Positions 1-7,343 of a stretch of 30,694 nt of DNA are shown piece by piece. Location of the stretch: NCBI GenBank assembly GCA_050695215.1, contig JBOGSD010000096.1, forward strand, positions 1 through 30,694, written 5' to 3'. The stretch comes from JACQGZ01 sp050695215 (lineage in GTDB: Bacteria; Sysuimicrobiota; Sysuimicrobiia; Sysuimicrobiales; Humicultoraceae). Within the stretch, counting starts at the first letter, position 1. Each line of letters starts with the position of its first letter. The translations under genes and the position numbers were made by a program. The notes beneath the pieces are model-generated. The model saw only the letters and a list, made by a program, of their open reading frames with translations, was not told where the DNA came from and ran no database searches.

Positions 1-1
1 A

Positions 2-37
2 GTGAAACGCCGGCTCAAGCGGGATGGCATCTTATAG
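2..37 (+). CDS. Possible C-terminal end of an antitoxin (5' truncated)
   Basis: An open frame enters from the left edge and ends at a TAG at 35-37, 14 bases inside the toxin gene that starts at 24. The visible residues are very basic and end in DGIL. A short overlap with the next gene is the usual arrangement of RelE/ParE antitoxin-toxin pairs, where the antitoxin comes first. Only about eleven residues are visible, so the antitoxin family cannot be named and the call rests on position. Confidence 0.35.
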   Translation: MKRRLKRDGIL

Positions 38-290
38 GATCGTCCTCAAGCCGTCAGTCGAGAAAGATCTGCGTTCACTCCCAAGCTCCGCGCTTCGACG
101 TGTCTGGGATCGGCTCCGGGCTCTCGCGGATGCTCCACATCCACAAGAGTCGGTCAAGCTGACCGGTACCGAAAGGTTGTATCGCATCCGTGTGGGAAAC
201 TATCGGATCATCTACGGCGTCGATAACAACGCCAAGTTAGTGACTGTTCACTACGTCAGGCATCGACGGGAAGTCTATCGCGGGCTGTAG
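24..290 (+). CDS. RelE/ParE family toxin
   Basis: This 88-residue protein has the full-length layout of a type II RelE/ParE toxin: an N-terminal strand (YRIVLKPS), two helices around residues 11-35, and a beta-sheet core. The core carries the family signature RLYRIRVGNYRIIY (51-64) and a basic C-terminal strand, VRHRREVY (78-85). Members either cut mRNA on the ribosome (RelE) or inhibit gyrase (ParE); the sequence alone does not settle which. R79, H80, R81, R82 and Y85 lie where RelE-type catalytic residues normally cluster, so mRNA cleavage is the likelier reading. The start overlaps a probable antitoxin end, so the pair would be translationally coupled. No promoter is visible because the operon begins outside the window. 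Confidence 0.85.
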   Translation: MASYRIVLKPSVEKDLRSLPSSALRRVWDRLRALADAPHPQESVKLTGTERLYRIRVGNYRIIYGVDNNAKLVTVHYVRHRREVYRGL

Positions 291-444
291 GACCCGGCGC
301 CGTTCTCGCCACCCGTGGAGTCCTCAGGGCTGCGTATGGTCAACGTGAGGTGCACTGCAAAGCTCTTGCGACTCCTACCTCAATCAGTCGAGGGCCACAA
401 GGGCATGCCCCACGCCCAGATCGGCGTGCAGGCCTGGGCCAGAA

Positions 445-849
445 GTGAACGCGGAACTGTTTCGGCGCGCCTTTTCTTTGCCCAACGTGACCAACCGACC
501 GACGGTGATCTCCGTCCCCGGCGCACGGGCACTGTGGCTGGAGGAGCACTTGCCACTGGCCCACCCGGAGGTGATCGCCGCCGGGCGCGAGTTCGCCCAC
601 ATCCATCCCGATGGCAGCCTCCACGCCTCGCTGCCGCCGGAGCGCGCTCGCGAGGCGATTGAAGCCGGTTGGGTCGAGCCGCACCCGATGGCGCTGTATA
701 TAGGCAACGAAGGCATGGTCATGTTGTACACGCCCCGGACGATGGAAGAACTGGACGTCATCTTCCAACTGATCGTGGACTCGTACAACTTCGTCACGGG
801 GCAGAACGTGAACGCGACGGAGATCGCGGCAACGGCCCAGCCGGAATAG
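445..849 (+). CDS. Luciferase-domain (DUF5519) family protein
   Basis: The 134 residues match the core of the DUF5519 'luciferase family' seen in Actinobacteria and Chloroflexi. Recognisable blocks are SVPGARALWLEE (23-34), GREFAHIHPDGSLH (47-60), LPPERAREAI (63-72), GWVEPHP (75-81) and MLYTPRTMEEL (93-103), followed by SYNFVTG. Despite the name, members are not shown to emit light and no reaction is established. The frame is open back to 349, but the only start with reasonable coding sequence after it is the GTG at 445, and no good Shine-Dalgarno precedes it. Residues encoded upstream of 445 do not resemble the family. The start is therefore uncertain, and the N-terminus may be lost in this fragmented neighbourhood. 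Confidence 0.75.
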   Translation: MNAELFRRAFSLPNVTNRPTVISVPGARALWLEEHLPLAHPEVIAAGREFAHIHPDGSLHASLPPERAREAIEAGWVEPHPMALYIGNEGMVMLYTPRTMEELDVIFQLIVDSYNFVTGQNVNATEIAATAQPE

Positions 850-890
850 ACTCGCATCGTGCCACCGTGAGGTGACAAGGAGGAGTTCTC

Positions 891-1181
891 ATGTGTCGAA
901 GCATCAAGACTCTGCATGACTTCGACCCGCCGGCCACGGACGATGAGGTCCGGGCGTCTTCGCTGCAATTCGTTCGAAAACTGAGCGGCTTCACAAAGCC
1001 CTCCAAGGCAAACGAAGTCGCCTTCACTCGTGCCGTGGACCAGGTAGCGCACACAGCACGGGAGCTACTCGACTCTCTGGTTACGAAGGCCCCCCTACGC
1101 GACCGCGATGTTGAAGCTTCGAAGGCCCGTGCCAGGGCCGCGGTCCGTTTTCCCCCTTCCGATGCGCGACACGCCACCTAG
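891..1181 (+). CDS. DUF2277 family protein
   Basis: This small protein of about 96 residues begins MCRSIKTLHDFDPPATDDE, the characteristic opening of DUF2277. The conserved QFVRKLSGFTKPSKANEVAF block (about residues 27-46) follows, then a helical C-terminus ending in VEASKARARAAVRF. The family is widespread in soil bacteria and has no known biochemical role. A strong ribosome binding site (AAGGAGGAG, about 878-886) sits directly upstream of the ATG. The last ten or so residues do not look like the family and overlap the start of a truncated VOC frame. A deletion may therefore have joined the 3' end of this gene to the middle of the next one, but the domain itself is essentially complete. Confidence 0.85.
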   Translation: MCRSIKTLHDFDPPATDDEVRASSLQFVRKLSGFTKPSKANEVAFTRAVDQVAHTARELLDSLVTKAPLRDRDVEASKARARAAVRFPPSDARHAT

Positions 1182-1464
1182 GCTCGCATGGATAGCCATT
1201 TCCACGCGAGCGCCCGCCGGCAACCCCTGGGCCACCGTGGGGCCGGCCTCGATCGCGCTTGCCGCTGAGGACGCTGAGACGGTCGACCGCCACTACCAGC
1301 GCGCGGTTGGGGCCGGTGCCGAGATCGTTAGACCGGTCCACGACGCCAGAACGCCGGCGTTTCCCCATGGTAGCCACCAGTTTGACGTGCGGGACCCCGA
1401 GGGCAACCTCTGGACGGTCGGCACCTTCCAACCGCGCTTCTCTCGCGTAGCGTCCGAGCAATGA
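1162..1464 (+). pseudogene. 5'-truncated VOC (glyoxalase/bleomycin-resistance) gene
   Basis: From about 1215 the frame encodes the C-terminal half of a vicinal-oxygen-chelate protein: an IALAAEDAETVDRHYQRAVGAGAEIVRP helix-strand unit (quoted only by its ends, IALAAE and GAEIVRP), then HQFDVRDPEGNLWTVGTFQP. The last block carries the usual DPEGNLW metal-site strand. The first beta-alpha-beta-beta-beta module, normally about 60 residues, is missing; it is replaced by sequence running out of the DUF2277 gene. A VOC domain needs two such modules, so this half is unlikely to be active unless it dimerises. The 3' end overlaps a sulfotransferase remnant at ATGA 1461-1464. The frame also has an upstream ATG at 1108. 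Confidence 0.6.
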
Positions 1465-1712
1465 ATTCTTCGACTCGTGGGCACGGGTCTTCCGCGCACG
1501 GGCACAAACTCTCTCAGGGACGCACTTGAGCGTCTCCTCGGTGGGCGTTGCTACCACATGATGGAAATCCCCGGTCATCCCTTCGAGCTCGGTGCAGGCT
1601 GGAATCGCGCGCTACCGGGTGACGCTCCTGACTGGGATCAGCTGCTCGACGGTACGCCGCCGCGGTTGACTGCCTGCCTTGATCTTCTGGCGGAAACTAC
1701 GTGAAGCGAATC
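1465..1712 (+). pseudogene. Truncated, frameshifted sulfotransferase-family gene
   Basis: The frame reads LRLVGTGLPRTGTNSLRDAL, the N-terminal P-loop-like strand and PAPS-binding signature of the Sulfotransfer_4 group (G-x-PRTGT), then GGRCYHMMEIPGHP and DWDQLLDG, which also match. At about 1676-1680 the match changes frame: the original frame stops at 1704, while the next frame continues IFWRKLREANP, the expected following block. After about 1712 the homology stops and the msrB leader begins. Only about 80 of roughly 220 residues remain, so the gene is dead. A GTG at 1477 is the only conventional start; ATT 1465 would restore the usual first residues. The family transfers sulfuryl groups, but no function can be claimed here. 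Confidence 0.65.
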
Positions 1713-1747
1713 CCCAACCGCGCTATCCTTTTCCCCGGGGGGAAGCC

Positions 1748-2188
1748 ATGTCCTACCCAAATCCGAAAGCGATTGACAAGGTGACGAAGCCACGTTCGGA
1801 GTGGCGTCAGCTGCTTACGCGGGAGGAATACGCGGTGCTCTTTGAGGAAGGCACCGAGCGCGCCTTTTCTCATCCGCTGAACGACGAGACGCGAGCAGGT
1901 ACCTTCATCTGCGCCGCGTGCTCTCTGCCGCTCTTTACCTCCGATGCCAAGTTCGACAGTGGAACGGGCTGGCCCAGCTTTGCGCAACCCATTCAGGGTC
2001 ATATCGAGACGAAGCGGGACTTCAAGCTTGTCTGGCCCAGGACAGAGTATCATTGCAGCCGCTGTGGGGGGCACCAAGGACACGTCTTCAACGATGGTCC
2101 CCGACCGACAGGGCAGCGCTGGTGTAACAACGGGTTGGCTCTCCAGTTCGTTCCTGCAGGGGAGCCCCTACCGATGCTCCGGATCTGA
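1748..2188 (+). CDS. msrB: Peptide-methionine (R)-S-oxide reductase MsrB
   Basis: This 146-residue protein reduces methionine-R-sulfoxide in oxidised proteins using thioredoxin-type electrons, in the cytoplasm. The whole MsrB fold is present: EWRQLLTREEYAVLFEEGTERAFSHPL opens it (first and last blocks EWRQLL and AFSHPL), followed by two CxxC zinc pairs (C55/C58 and C103/C106), the SGTGWPSF substrate loop (71-78), HQGHVFNDGP (109-118) and the catalytic cysteine C126 in RWCNNGLAL. That last block differs slightly from the usual RYCxN. The chosen ATG has a GGGGGGA ribosome binding site about eight bases upstream; the longer frame starting at 1679 is the tail of the sulfotransferase remnant. It is an intact gene among fragments, so selection has kept it. 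Confidence 0.93.
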   Translation: MSYPNPKAIDKVTKPRSEWRQLLTREEYAVLFEEGTERAFSHPLNDETRAGTFICAACSLPLFTSDAKFDSGTGWPSFAQPIQGHIETKRDFKLVWPRTEYHCSRCGGHQGHVFNDGPRPTGQRWCNNGLALQFVPAGEPLPMLRI

Positions 2189-2419
2189 ACATGTGCGTCC
2201 ACTCCTTTAACCCGCTGGCAAGCGGACTTGCGCAAACATCGGCGGCAGCCGCTGAGCTTTCGGGTTGGGCATCACTGGGAGGAAGCATTGGAACCACGAA
2301 CTAGTCTCACTACGCTTGGCGTCCAACGGCCTTCGATAGACCTCTCGCTGGGGTGATTGGGGACTTGAAGATTCGATGAGGATTCCCCAGAGGCAGCTCG
2401 GCGGCCTGGCCGAGGAAAG

Positions 2420-3076
2420 ATGACAAGAACGACGCACAATCAACACATCTCGGACGCCGCGCGCCGCACACTCGCTCCACTGGGGGTCCGCCAGAGGGGC
2501 CGGTCGCGGACGTGGGTGGACGATCGAGGCTGGTGGGTCATTGTCGTAGAATTCCAGCCGAGTTCCTGGGCGCGGGGGACCTACCTCAACGTGGGGGCCA
2601 TGTGGCTCTGGCGCCGGACCGACCACCTCGCGTTCGACCATGGCTACCGGGTGGAGCGTTTCCAAGAGTTCCGAGGCGAAGCGGACTTCGCGGTGCAGGC
2701 GGCCCTCGTCGCGGAGCGGGCCGCCGAGGAGGTGCAACGACTGCGGGCACAATTCGCCGATATGGCCGCGGTCGCCCGCGTGCTTGCGGCCGACGCGCGA
2801 AGCGACGGCTGGCGTCAATACCACGCGGCCATAGCAGCCGGTCTCGCGGGCGACCGCACGACGGCCGCGGTGTGCCTCGACGCGCTTGCAGCTCCGAGGA
2901 GCGACGATCCTGCTTGGCTGAGCGACTTGCGGGCGTGGGCTCGTGAGATCCGTGGCCCCATTGATCGGCCGGCGGATTTCGTCGCGTACCTCGACTCTGT
3001 CGTTCGGGACACCCGTGCCGGGCTCAAGCTCCCATTATTCAACGGGTCGGTAAGCAGCCTCCAGCACGGACAATAG
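2420..3076 (+). CDS. DUF4304-like hypothetical protein
   Basis: The protein has 218 residues. The first third reads LAPLGVRQRGRSRTWVDD, WWVIVVEFQPSSW and TYLNVGAMWLW, the pattern of DUF4304 (PF14137): a strand pair 'GF+R+GRTW', then 'V.FQ.S' and 'YLNVG'. The rest is helical (about residues 90-200) and alanine/arginine rich, with no motif I recognise. No function is known for the family, which is often found near immunity or toxin genes. A weak ribosome binding site (AGGAAAG, about 2413-2419) abuts the ATG. The 231 bases upstream (2189-2419) hold no gene or clear signal. There is no signal peptide, so the protein is probably cytoplasmic. Confidence 0.7.
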   Translation: MTRTTHNQHISDAARRTLAPLGVRQRGRSRTWVDDRGWWVIVVEFQPSSWARGTYLNVGAMWLWRRTDHLAFDHGYRVERFQEFRGEADFAVQAALVAERAAEEVQRLRAQFADMAAVARVLAADARSDGWRQYHAAIAAGLAGDRTTAAVCLDALAAPRSDDPAWLSDLRAWAREIRGPIDRPADFVAYLDSVVRDTRAGLKLPLFNGSVSSLQHGQ

Positions 3077-3207
3077 TCCCTCGAAGGAGAATCAGGAATC
3101 CGCGTCGGAGGGTGGGGGCAATGCCAGCCTTCTACCCCCCCATCCTGCTGGGACCTTCCGCGGCTACCGATTGAGGACCAGCAGAGCCGGGCCCGGGAGT
3201 TCGTGTC

Positions 3208-3300
3208 ATGGATCCCGCGCCCCCCTCCACGAACCGGCAACCCTGGACCTTCGTGATCGTCAGCGATCCGGGACTCAAACGTCGCATTCGGGAGGCGGGG
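3208..3300 (+). pseudogene. Nitroreductase-family gene fragment
   Basis: About 30 codons encode APPSTNRQPWTFVIVSDPGL and then KRRIREAG. This is the FMN-binding N-terminal block of nitroreductase-like flavoproteins ('APSxxNxQPWxFVVVxDPxLRxxL'). Upstream and downstream codons in the same frame show no further match, and about 150 residues of the family are absent. It is a relic, part of the patchwork at 1.1-3.9 kb. Confidence 0.55.
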
Positions 3301-3389
3301 CAGCCAAAAAGGGGGAAACCCCATGAAGGCCAACCCCTCATCCGAAACTCACCAAATCAGGTAGGGTTGAGGTACCAGAGATCGGCTCG

Positions 3390-3629
3390 TTGCGCGGGGT
3401 ACGCTTCGGGGCAAGACGCGAGGGGAGGTGGTGGCATCTGCTCGGCGAGCCGCCGGCCACCGGCTACCTCCGCGACTGGGACCTGGTGTACTGGCTCGGC
3501 CCAGAGCGCGGCCAAATCAGCATAGATGCTGAGTGGCTGGTATTGTGGCTTGGACCCGACGATCGGTTACAGACTACCGGATCGTCCGAGACTAGGATGG
3601 TAGATGCGCCGGTCGCCCCGGAGGGCTAG
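3390..3629 (+). pseudogene. C-terminal fragment of a hypothetical protein
   Basis: The frame contains YLRDWDLVYWLGPERGQISI and then DAEWLVLWLGPDDRL. This resembles the end of small uncharacterised proteins with a 'DW..YWLGPERG...IDSEWLV..F' motif, whose fold is thought to be like beta-lactamase inhibitor or SmpA modules. No start or N-terminal domain is visible, and the last fourteen codons lie inside the 174-bp repeat that begins at 3585. It is therefore best read as a 3' gene fragment fused to repeat DNA. The family assignment is from memory of the motif only. Confidence 0.4.
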
Positions 3630-3758
3630 GAAGCCGGAGGGAATTCGTCCCATCAATCGGCGTTGCCACCTTACCGCCCCGAAGGGGAACCCATATGGCG
3701 GTCAGAGTCGAGCCTGAACACAACGAAACCCGCGCCTTATTCGATCTCGTGGATTTCA
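3585..3758 (+). repeat. 174-bp direct repeat, left copy
   Basis: Bases 3585-3758 match 19246-19419 in the same orientation with a single mismatch (GGGAATTCG here, GGGAGTTCG there). Homology stops abruptly at both ends: T3585/T19246 on the left and A3758/A19419 on the right. The repeat carries a short leader with a CCCCGAAGGGG hairpin, a ribosome binding site (AAGGGGA) and the first 21 codons of a methyltransferase gene. The two copies are 15.66 kb apart and bracket the catabolic segment. Confidence 0.95.
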
Positions 3759-3847
3759 TTGACCAAGTGGTCTCATCGATCTGGCCGGCGCGGCCTGGAC
3801 CAGGCTGGCTCTGCGCGCAGCATGACGAAAACCCCGCGCTCTTTTGA
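3695..3847 (+). pseudogene. 5' fragment of a SAM-methyltransferase gene
   Basis: ATG 3695 opens MAVRVEPEHNETRALFDLVDF, identical to the start of the methyltransferase fragment at 19356. After 3758 the sequence diverges: the codons encode unrelated residues and stop at 3845-3847, giving only 50 residues. The SAM-binding GxGxG strand that follows this segment in the other copy is absent. This is a broken duplicate of the gene's 5' end rather than a functional small protein. Confidence 0.6.
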
Positions 3848-3953
3848 CAGTGAGCCCGGAGCAGTGTCTTACGGATCGCACACTGGACGCCTCGGCTCGC
3901 TGAGCAAATAGGGGGACAATCGCGCTCGCGCTGGATCGCGCGGGCGCCCGACG

Positions 3954-5129
3954 ATGATGAGCCTTGAGTCGCCGCTCGGTCTGCGGGCCGTGCGGATGGC
4001 CCAACGACTGGTGCAGACACCAAGCGTGAACCCTCCGGGGGATGTGCGCGCGTGTGCCCACATCCTTCAGGAAGCGTTTCAGCGGTCCAACATCACCACG
4101 GAATTGCTGGAGACGGAGCCGGGCCGGGTGAATGTGATTGCGCGAATCGGCGACGCCGCGTCCGGCCCGGTCGTCTTGCTGAACGGCCACCTGGACGTGG
4201 TCCCCCCCACCGCTGACTGGGAAGGAGAGGCGTTCAGCGGGCGGATCGCCGACGGCATGCTGATCGGCCGGGGGGCGGTGGACATGAAGTCAGGGCTGGC
4301 CGCGATGGTGGCGGTGATGGAGGAACTGCGCGCGCGCGGCCTGCCCCGGAAAGGCCAGGTCGTGCTCGCGGCAGTGGCGGATGAAGAGACCGGCAGCCGC
4401 TTTGGCACCCGATCGCTCCTGGAGCGAGGGCTGGAGGCGTCCTCGGCGATCGTGGGAGAACCGACGAACCTGCAGATCGCCAACGGCAATAGAGGGTCGC
4501 TCCTGGCGACGGTGACCTTTCGAGGCAAAGCCGGCCATGCCGCGCGCCCCTCCCGGGGAGTGAATGCGATCTCGGCCGCGGCAGTGTTTATCAGTCAGCT
4601 CGAGTCATTCCATCCTCGGCGGACGGATGCTCGATTCGAGGTCAGTACGCCATCGCTGACGGTCACGATGATTCAAGGGGGGGTAAAGAGCAACGTCGTC
4701 CCCGATCGCGCATCGGTGACCCTGGACAGGCGCACGCTCCCTGGTGAATCAGGCGCCATGGCAGAGGACGAGTTGAGGCAAGTGCTGGACAGGACGACGC
4801 GGCCAGGGATCCGCGCGGAACTGCACGTCAGGACGATTCACGAGCCGTACATTCTCCCTGAGGACGCGTCGCCGGTTGTGGCGATGAAAGAAGCCTGTCG
4901 GCGCGTGCTGCAGCGGGCCCCGCAGGTCCTGGCGAAAGCGGAGGCCACAGACGCTTCCTACCTCTGGCATCTCGCGCATATCCCCACCATCATTTTCGGG
5001 CCGGGAGATCCGACCCTGGCCCACTCCTCCGGCGAAGCCGTGCCGGTGGAACAGATCGCGGCGAGCGCGCACGCCTACCTTGAGGCCGTTAGGCTGCTGA
5101 CCGAGGTATCCCCCTACGGGGCTCGCTGA
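3954..5129 (+). CDS. M20 family metallopeptidase (ArgE/DapE/CPG2-like)
   Basis: This 391-residue cytoplasmic amidohydrolase is of full family length. It shows the two-zinc site of M20 enzymes: GHLDVVP (H79, D81), RGAVDMKSG (D110 bridging), ADEETGS (catalytic E144, zinc ligand E145), GEPT (E169) and a C-terminal AHSSGE (H357). The lid/dimerisation domain, about residues 180-290, contains FRGKAGHAARP with H195. Members deacylate N-acyl amino acids or split dipeptides; ArgE, DapE, carboxypeptidase G2 and succinylase types cannot be separated by eye. It starts at one of two adjacent ATGs (3954/3957) with no clear ribosome binding site. It lies just inside the left repeat and directly upstream of the GntR gene, so it may belong to the same catabolic regulon, perhaps finishing hydrolysis of an amide released by the downstream enzymes. 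Confidence 0.9.
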   Translation: MMSLESPLGLRAVRMAQRLVQTPSVNPPGDVRACAHILQEAFQRSNITTELLETEPGRVNVIARIGDAASGPVVLLNGHLDVVPPTADWEGEAFSGRIADGMLIGRGAVDMKSGLAAMVAVMEELRARGLPRKGQVVLAAVADEETGSRFGTRSLLERGLEASSAIVGEPTNLQIANGNRGSLLATVTFRGKAGHAARPSRGVNAISAAAVFISQLESFHPRRTDARFEVSTPSLTVTMIQGGVKSNVVPDRASVTLDRRTLPGESGAMAEDELRQVLDRTTRPGIRAELHVRTIHEPYILPEDASPVVAMKEACRRVLQRAPQVLAKAEATDASYLWHLAHIPTIIFGPGDPTLAHSSGEAVPVEQIAASAHAYLEAVRLLTEVSPYGAR

Positions 5130-5150
5130 GGGATCGGCCCCCTGACCACC

Positions 5151-5187
5151 TTGACGGCATCGGGCTATTAGTCTAATGGTATAATTA
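5151..5187 (+). promoter_or_regulatory. Candidate promoter and operator of the GntR gene
   Basis: A perfect TATAAT lies at 5180-5185 and a TTGACG at 5151-5156. The 23-bp gap between them is too long for one standard promoter, so only the -10 is convincing. A perfect inverted repeat, ATTAG-T-CTAAT (5167-5177), abuts the -10 and is well placed for autorepression by the GntR protein. The -10 ends two bases before ATG 5188. A transcript from it would start at about 5191, so TTG 5227, preceded by AAGGA, may be the real start. Confidence 0.5.
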
Positions 5188-5949
5188 ATGGTCCTGCAGC
5201 TGCTTACTGCTCTGAAGAAGGAACGATTGCACGAGAGTGCCGCCTCGCAGATCAAGGGCTTGATCGCGTCCGGCAGACTCGAGGTTGGACAGCGGCTGGC
5301 CACCGAACGGGAGCTCGCCCGGCGGCTGGGCGTAAGCCGCGTGGTCGTGCGAGAAGCGCTGCGGTCCCTGGAGCATTCTGGCTTGATCGAGGTCAGACCG
5401 GGTGCAGCCGGCGGCGCCTTCATTACCCGGGATCTGCACAAGCCGCTTTCCAACGCCGCGCGTGACTTGATGAATGAGGGCAAGCTCACGGCGCGGTACT
5501 TCTTCGAGGCCAGAAGGGCCATCGAGTGCTCGACCATCGCACTGGCGGCCACCCGAGCCAAAACCGAAGACATCGAGAAGCTGAGAGCGATCAACAGAAG
5601 CCTGTTGAGGGATCGCCAGGAGAACACGAAGCTCCGTGAACACAACGCGGCGTTTCACATCGCCATCGCGAACATCTCCGGGAATCCCCTGATGAAGCTT
5701 CTCGTGCAATCCTTGATGGAGTTATTGAACACCGTCTTTCCCCGCTCAGCGCAAACCGCCGCGTTTGTCCAGAACACGGTCGAGCGCCATGAGGCGATCA
5801 TCGCCGCGCTGGTCAAGAGGGACGTTGCGCTCTGTCAGGAACTTATGGCCCGCGACACGGAATTCACGGTGAAGCTGAAGCGTGTGTGGCACGGGTCGGC
5901 AGATGGCCCCCGCCCTTCGCGGGGCCGTGGGCGAGCAGGGGGGCGATAG
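5188..5949 (+). CDS. GntR family transcriptional regulator, FadR/FCD subgroup
   Basis: The 253-residue protein has a winged HTH at about 12-80 (QIKGLIASGRLEVGQRLATE, RELARRLGVSRVVVREALRSLE, GLIEVRPG, quoted in pieces) and an all-helical FCD ligand domain at about 100-235. Two FCD metal-ligand histidines are visible: H157 in NAAFHIAIANISGNP and H201 in ERHEAIIAAL. The third, usually an 'M..HL' histidine near 223, is replaced by R222/D223. FCD regulators normally bind organic acids or sugar acids and repress adjacent catabolic operons. It precedes the eight-gene cluster at 6047-16879 by 97 bases, on the same strand. The last 17 residues are a low-complexity Pro/Gly/Arg tail encoded by a GC-rich hairpin. 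The start is uncertain (ATG 5188 or TTG 5227). Confidence 0.9.
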   Translation: MVLQLLTALKKERLHESAASQIKGLIASGRLEVGQRLATERELARRLGVSRVVVREALRSLEHSGLIEVRPGAAGGAFITRDLHKPLSNAARDLMNEGKLTARYFFEARRAIECSTIALAATRAKTEDIEKLRAINRSLLRDRQENTKLREHNAAFHIAIANISGNPLMKLLVQSLMELLNTVFPRSAQTAAFVQNTVERHEAIIAALVKRDVALCQELMARDTEFTVKLKRVWHGSADGPRPSRGRGRAGGR

Positions 5950-5974
5950 AGAGGCGCCCTCGAGGTGGCCGGGG

Positions 5975-6004
5975 CCGGGGCTCTTTTCGGTGACCGAGCC
6001 CCGG
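5975..6004 (+). other. Strong GC-rich inverted repeat between gntR and the Rieske gene
   Basis: CCGGGGCTC (5975-5983) and GAGCCCCGG (5996-6004) form a perfect 9-bp stem with a 12-base loop. No U-run follows, so it is not a classical terminator. It could be an operator, an attenuator or an mRNA processing/stability element separating regulator and structural genes. Confidence 0.5.
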
Positions 6005-6046
6005 GGCGAGATGGTGTCCGAGTCGGGTTAGCCAGGAGGCGGGGGG

Positions 6047-7252
6047 ATGTCGAGAGACGGCGCGCCACAGTCAGCATACGGACGGCCGAGGCTGTCGCAC
6101 AACGCCGCACTGACCGAGGTCGGCCCGGGCACGCCCGCAGGCGAGCTGCTGCGGCGCTACTGGCAGCCGGTCGGTCTCTCTGCCGACGTGGGGAATCGGC
6201 CGGAGCGGGTGCGGGTGGTAGGTGAAGACCTGATCCTCTTCCGCGACGGCCACGGCCGTGTCGGGTTGGTCGATGAGCCCTGCGCCCACCGCGGGACCTC
6301 CCTGTACTATGGCCGCGTCGAATCCGAGGGGTTGCGCTGCTGCTACCATGGCTGGCTCTACGACGTCGAGGGGCGCTGCCTCGATCAGCCCTGCGAGCCC
6401 CCGCAGAGCGCCTACAAGGACAAAGTGCGCCAGCCCTGGTATCCGTGCCGCGAGTACAATGGCTTGGTCTTCGCCTACCTGGGCCCGCTGGAGCGCATCC
6501 CCATTTTCCCCCTCTACGACCTCATCGAAGACGGCGAAGGCCTGGTCGTCGCCGATGGGACGTCGTACGGGCTCGGCGGCAGCACCATCCTGGACTGCAA
6601 CTGGCTGCAGATCTTTGAGAACGTGATGGACCCGTTCCACGTCTTCGTCCTGCACTCGACCTTCAGCGGCCAGCAGTTTTCGTCCGCCATGACTGTCCGC
6701 CCCGAAATCACGTGGGAGCTGACGGAGCGGGGGATGCGCTCGACCCAGGATCGCGCCCTTGGCGAGGGACGTCTCTTTCGTCGGACCACCGAGGTGCTGG
6801 TCCCGAACATCCGCATCGTGCCCTCGGTGGCCGCGGGCGAGCGGGAGGGCTTCGAGCGGTCGGGCCACATCGGTTGGGTGCTCCCGGTCGACGACACACA
6901 CACCCGGATGTACTCCCTCTTGCGCGTCCCGTTCATGGAGGGCGAGGCGGTGATGCCGCCCCGAGCGAGCCACGCCGGCAAGCTGTGGGCGGAGCTGAGC
7001 GAGGACGAGCATCAGGACATGCCCGGCGACGCGGAAGCCATGGTCAGCCAGGGGCCGATCGCGATCCACGCGCGGGAACACCTCGCCACGTCCGATCGGG
7101 GGGTAATCATGCTCCGCAAGTTCCTTGGGCAGCAGATTGACGCGGTTCGGCGGGGCGAGGATCCCGTCGGCATCCTCCGCGATCCGGCGCATGACCTCAT
7201 CGCCACCACCGCGGGTAACGCGATGGTGAGGGCCTCGACGGGGTCGGTCTGA
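6047..7252 (+). CDS. Rieske non-heme iron oxygenase, alpha subunit
   Basis: The 401-residue protein has an N-terminal Rieske domain with the [2Fe-2S] ligands C79-x-H81 (CAHRG) and C98-x2-H101 (CCYHGW). The C-terminal catalytic domain has ENVMDPFHVFVLH, giving D195 as the electron bridge and H198/H203 as iron ligands. The third, carboxylate ligand is probably D328 in GDAEAMVSQGP. This layout is that of single-component alpha-type oxygenases related to phthalate 4,5-dioxygenase, vanillate demethylase and similar enzymes, which hydroxylate or O-/N-demethylate aromatic or heterocyclic acids. No reductase or ferredoxin gene is nearby, so electrons must come from elsewhere. The ATG has a very strong purine-rich site (GGAGGCGGGGGG). 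It is the first structural gene after the GntR regulator. The substrate is unknown. Confidence 0.92.
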   Translation: MSRDGAPQSAYGRPRLSHNAALTEVGPGTPAGELLRRYWQPVGLSADVGNRPERVRVVGEDLILFRDGHGRVGLVDEPCAHRGTSLYYGRVESEGLRCCYHGWLYDVEGRCLDQPCEPPQSAYKDKVRQPWYPCREYNGLVFAYLGPLERIPIFPLYDLIEDGEGLVVADGTSYGLGGSTILDCNWLQIFENVMDPFHVFVLHSTFSGQQFSSAMTVRPEITWELTERGMRSTQDRALGEGRLFRRTTEVLVPNIRIVPSVAAGEREGFERSGHIGWVLPVDDTHTRMYSLLRVPFMEGEAVMPPRASHAGKLWAELSEDEHQDMPGDAEAMVSQGPIAIHAREHLATSDRGVIMLRKFLGQQIDAVRRGEDPVGILRDPAHDLIATTAGNAMVRASTGSV

Positions 7253-7343
7253 TGTCCGCCCCGGGGGCAGCAGCTCCTGGGACGGCCGGGAGCGGATGGC
7301 ATTGGAGGGAGTCTGAACCGATCAGTCCAAGAGGGGGAAGCCG

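Noticed and set aside
5151..5185. TTGACG plus TATAAT as one standard promoter
   Set aside because: The spacer is 23 bases, well beyond the usual 16-19.
6071..7192. A 373-codon open frame on the minus strand
   Set aside because: It is antisense to the Rieske oxygenase, whose metal ligands are all present; no motifs in the reverse frame.
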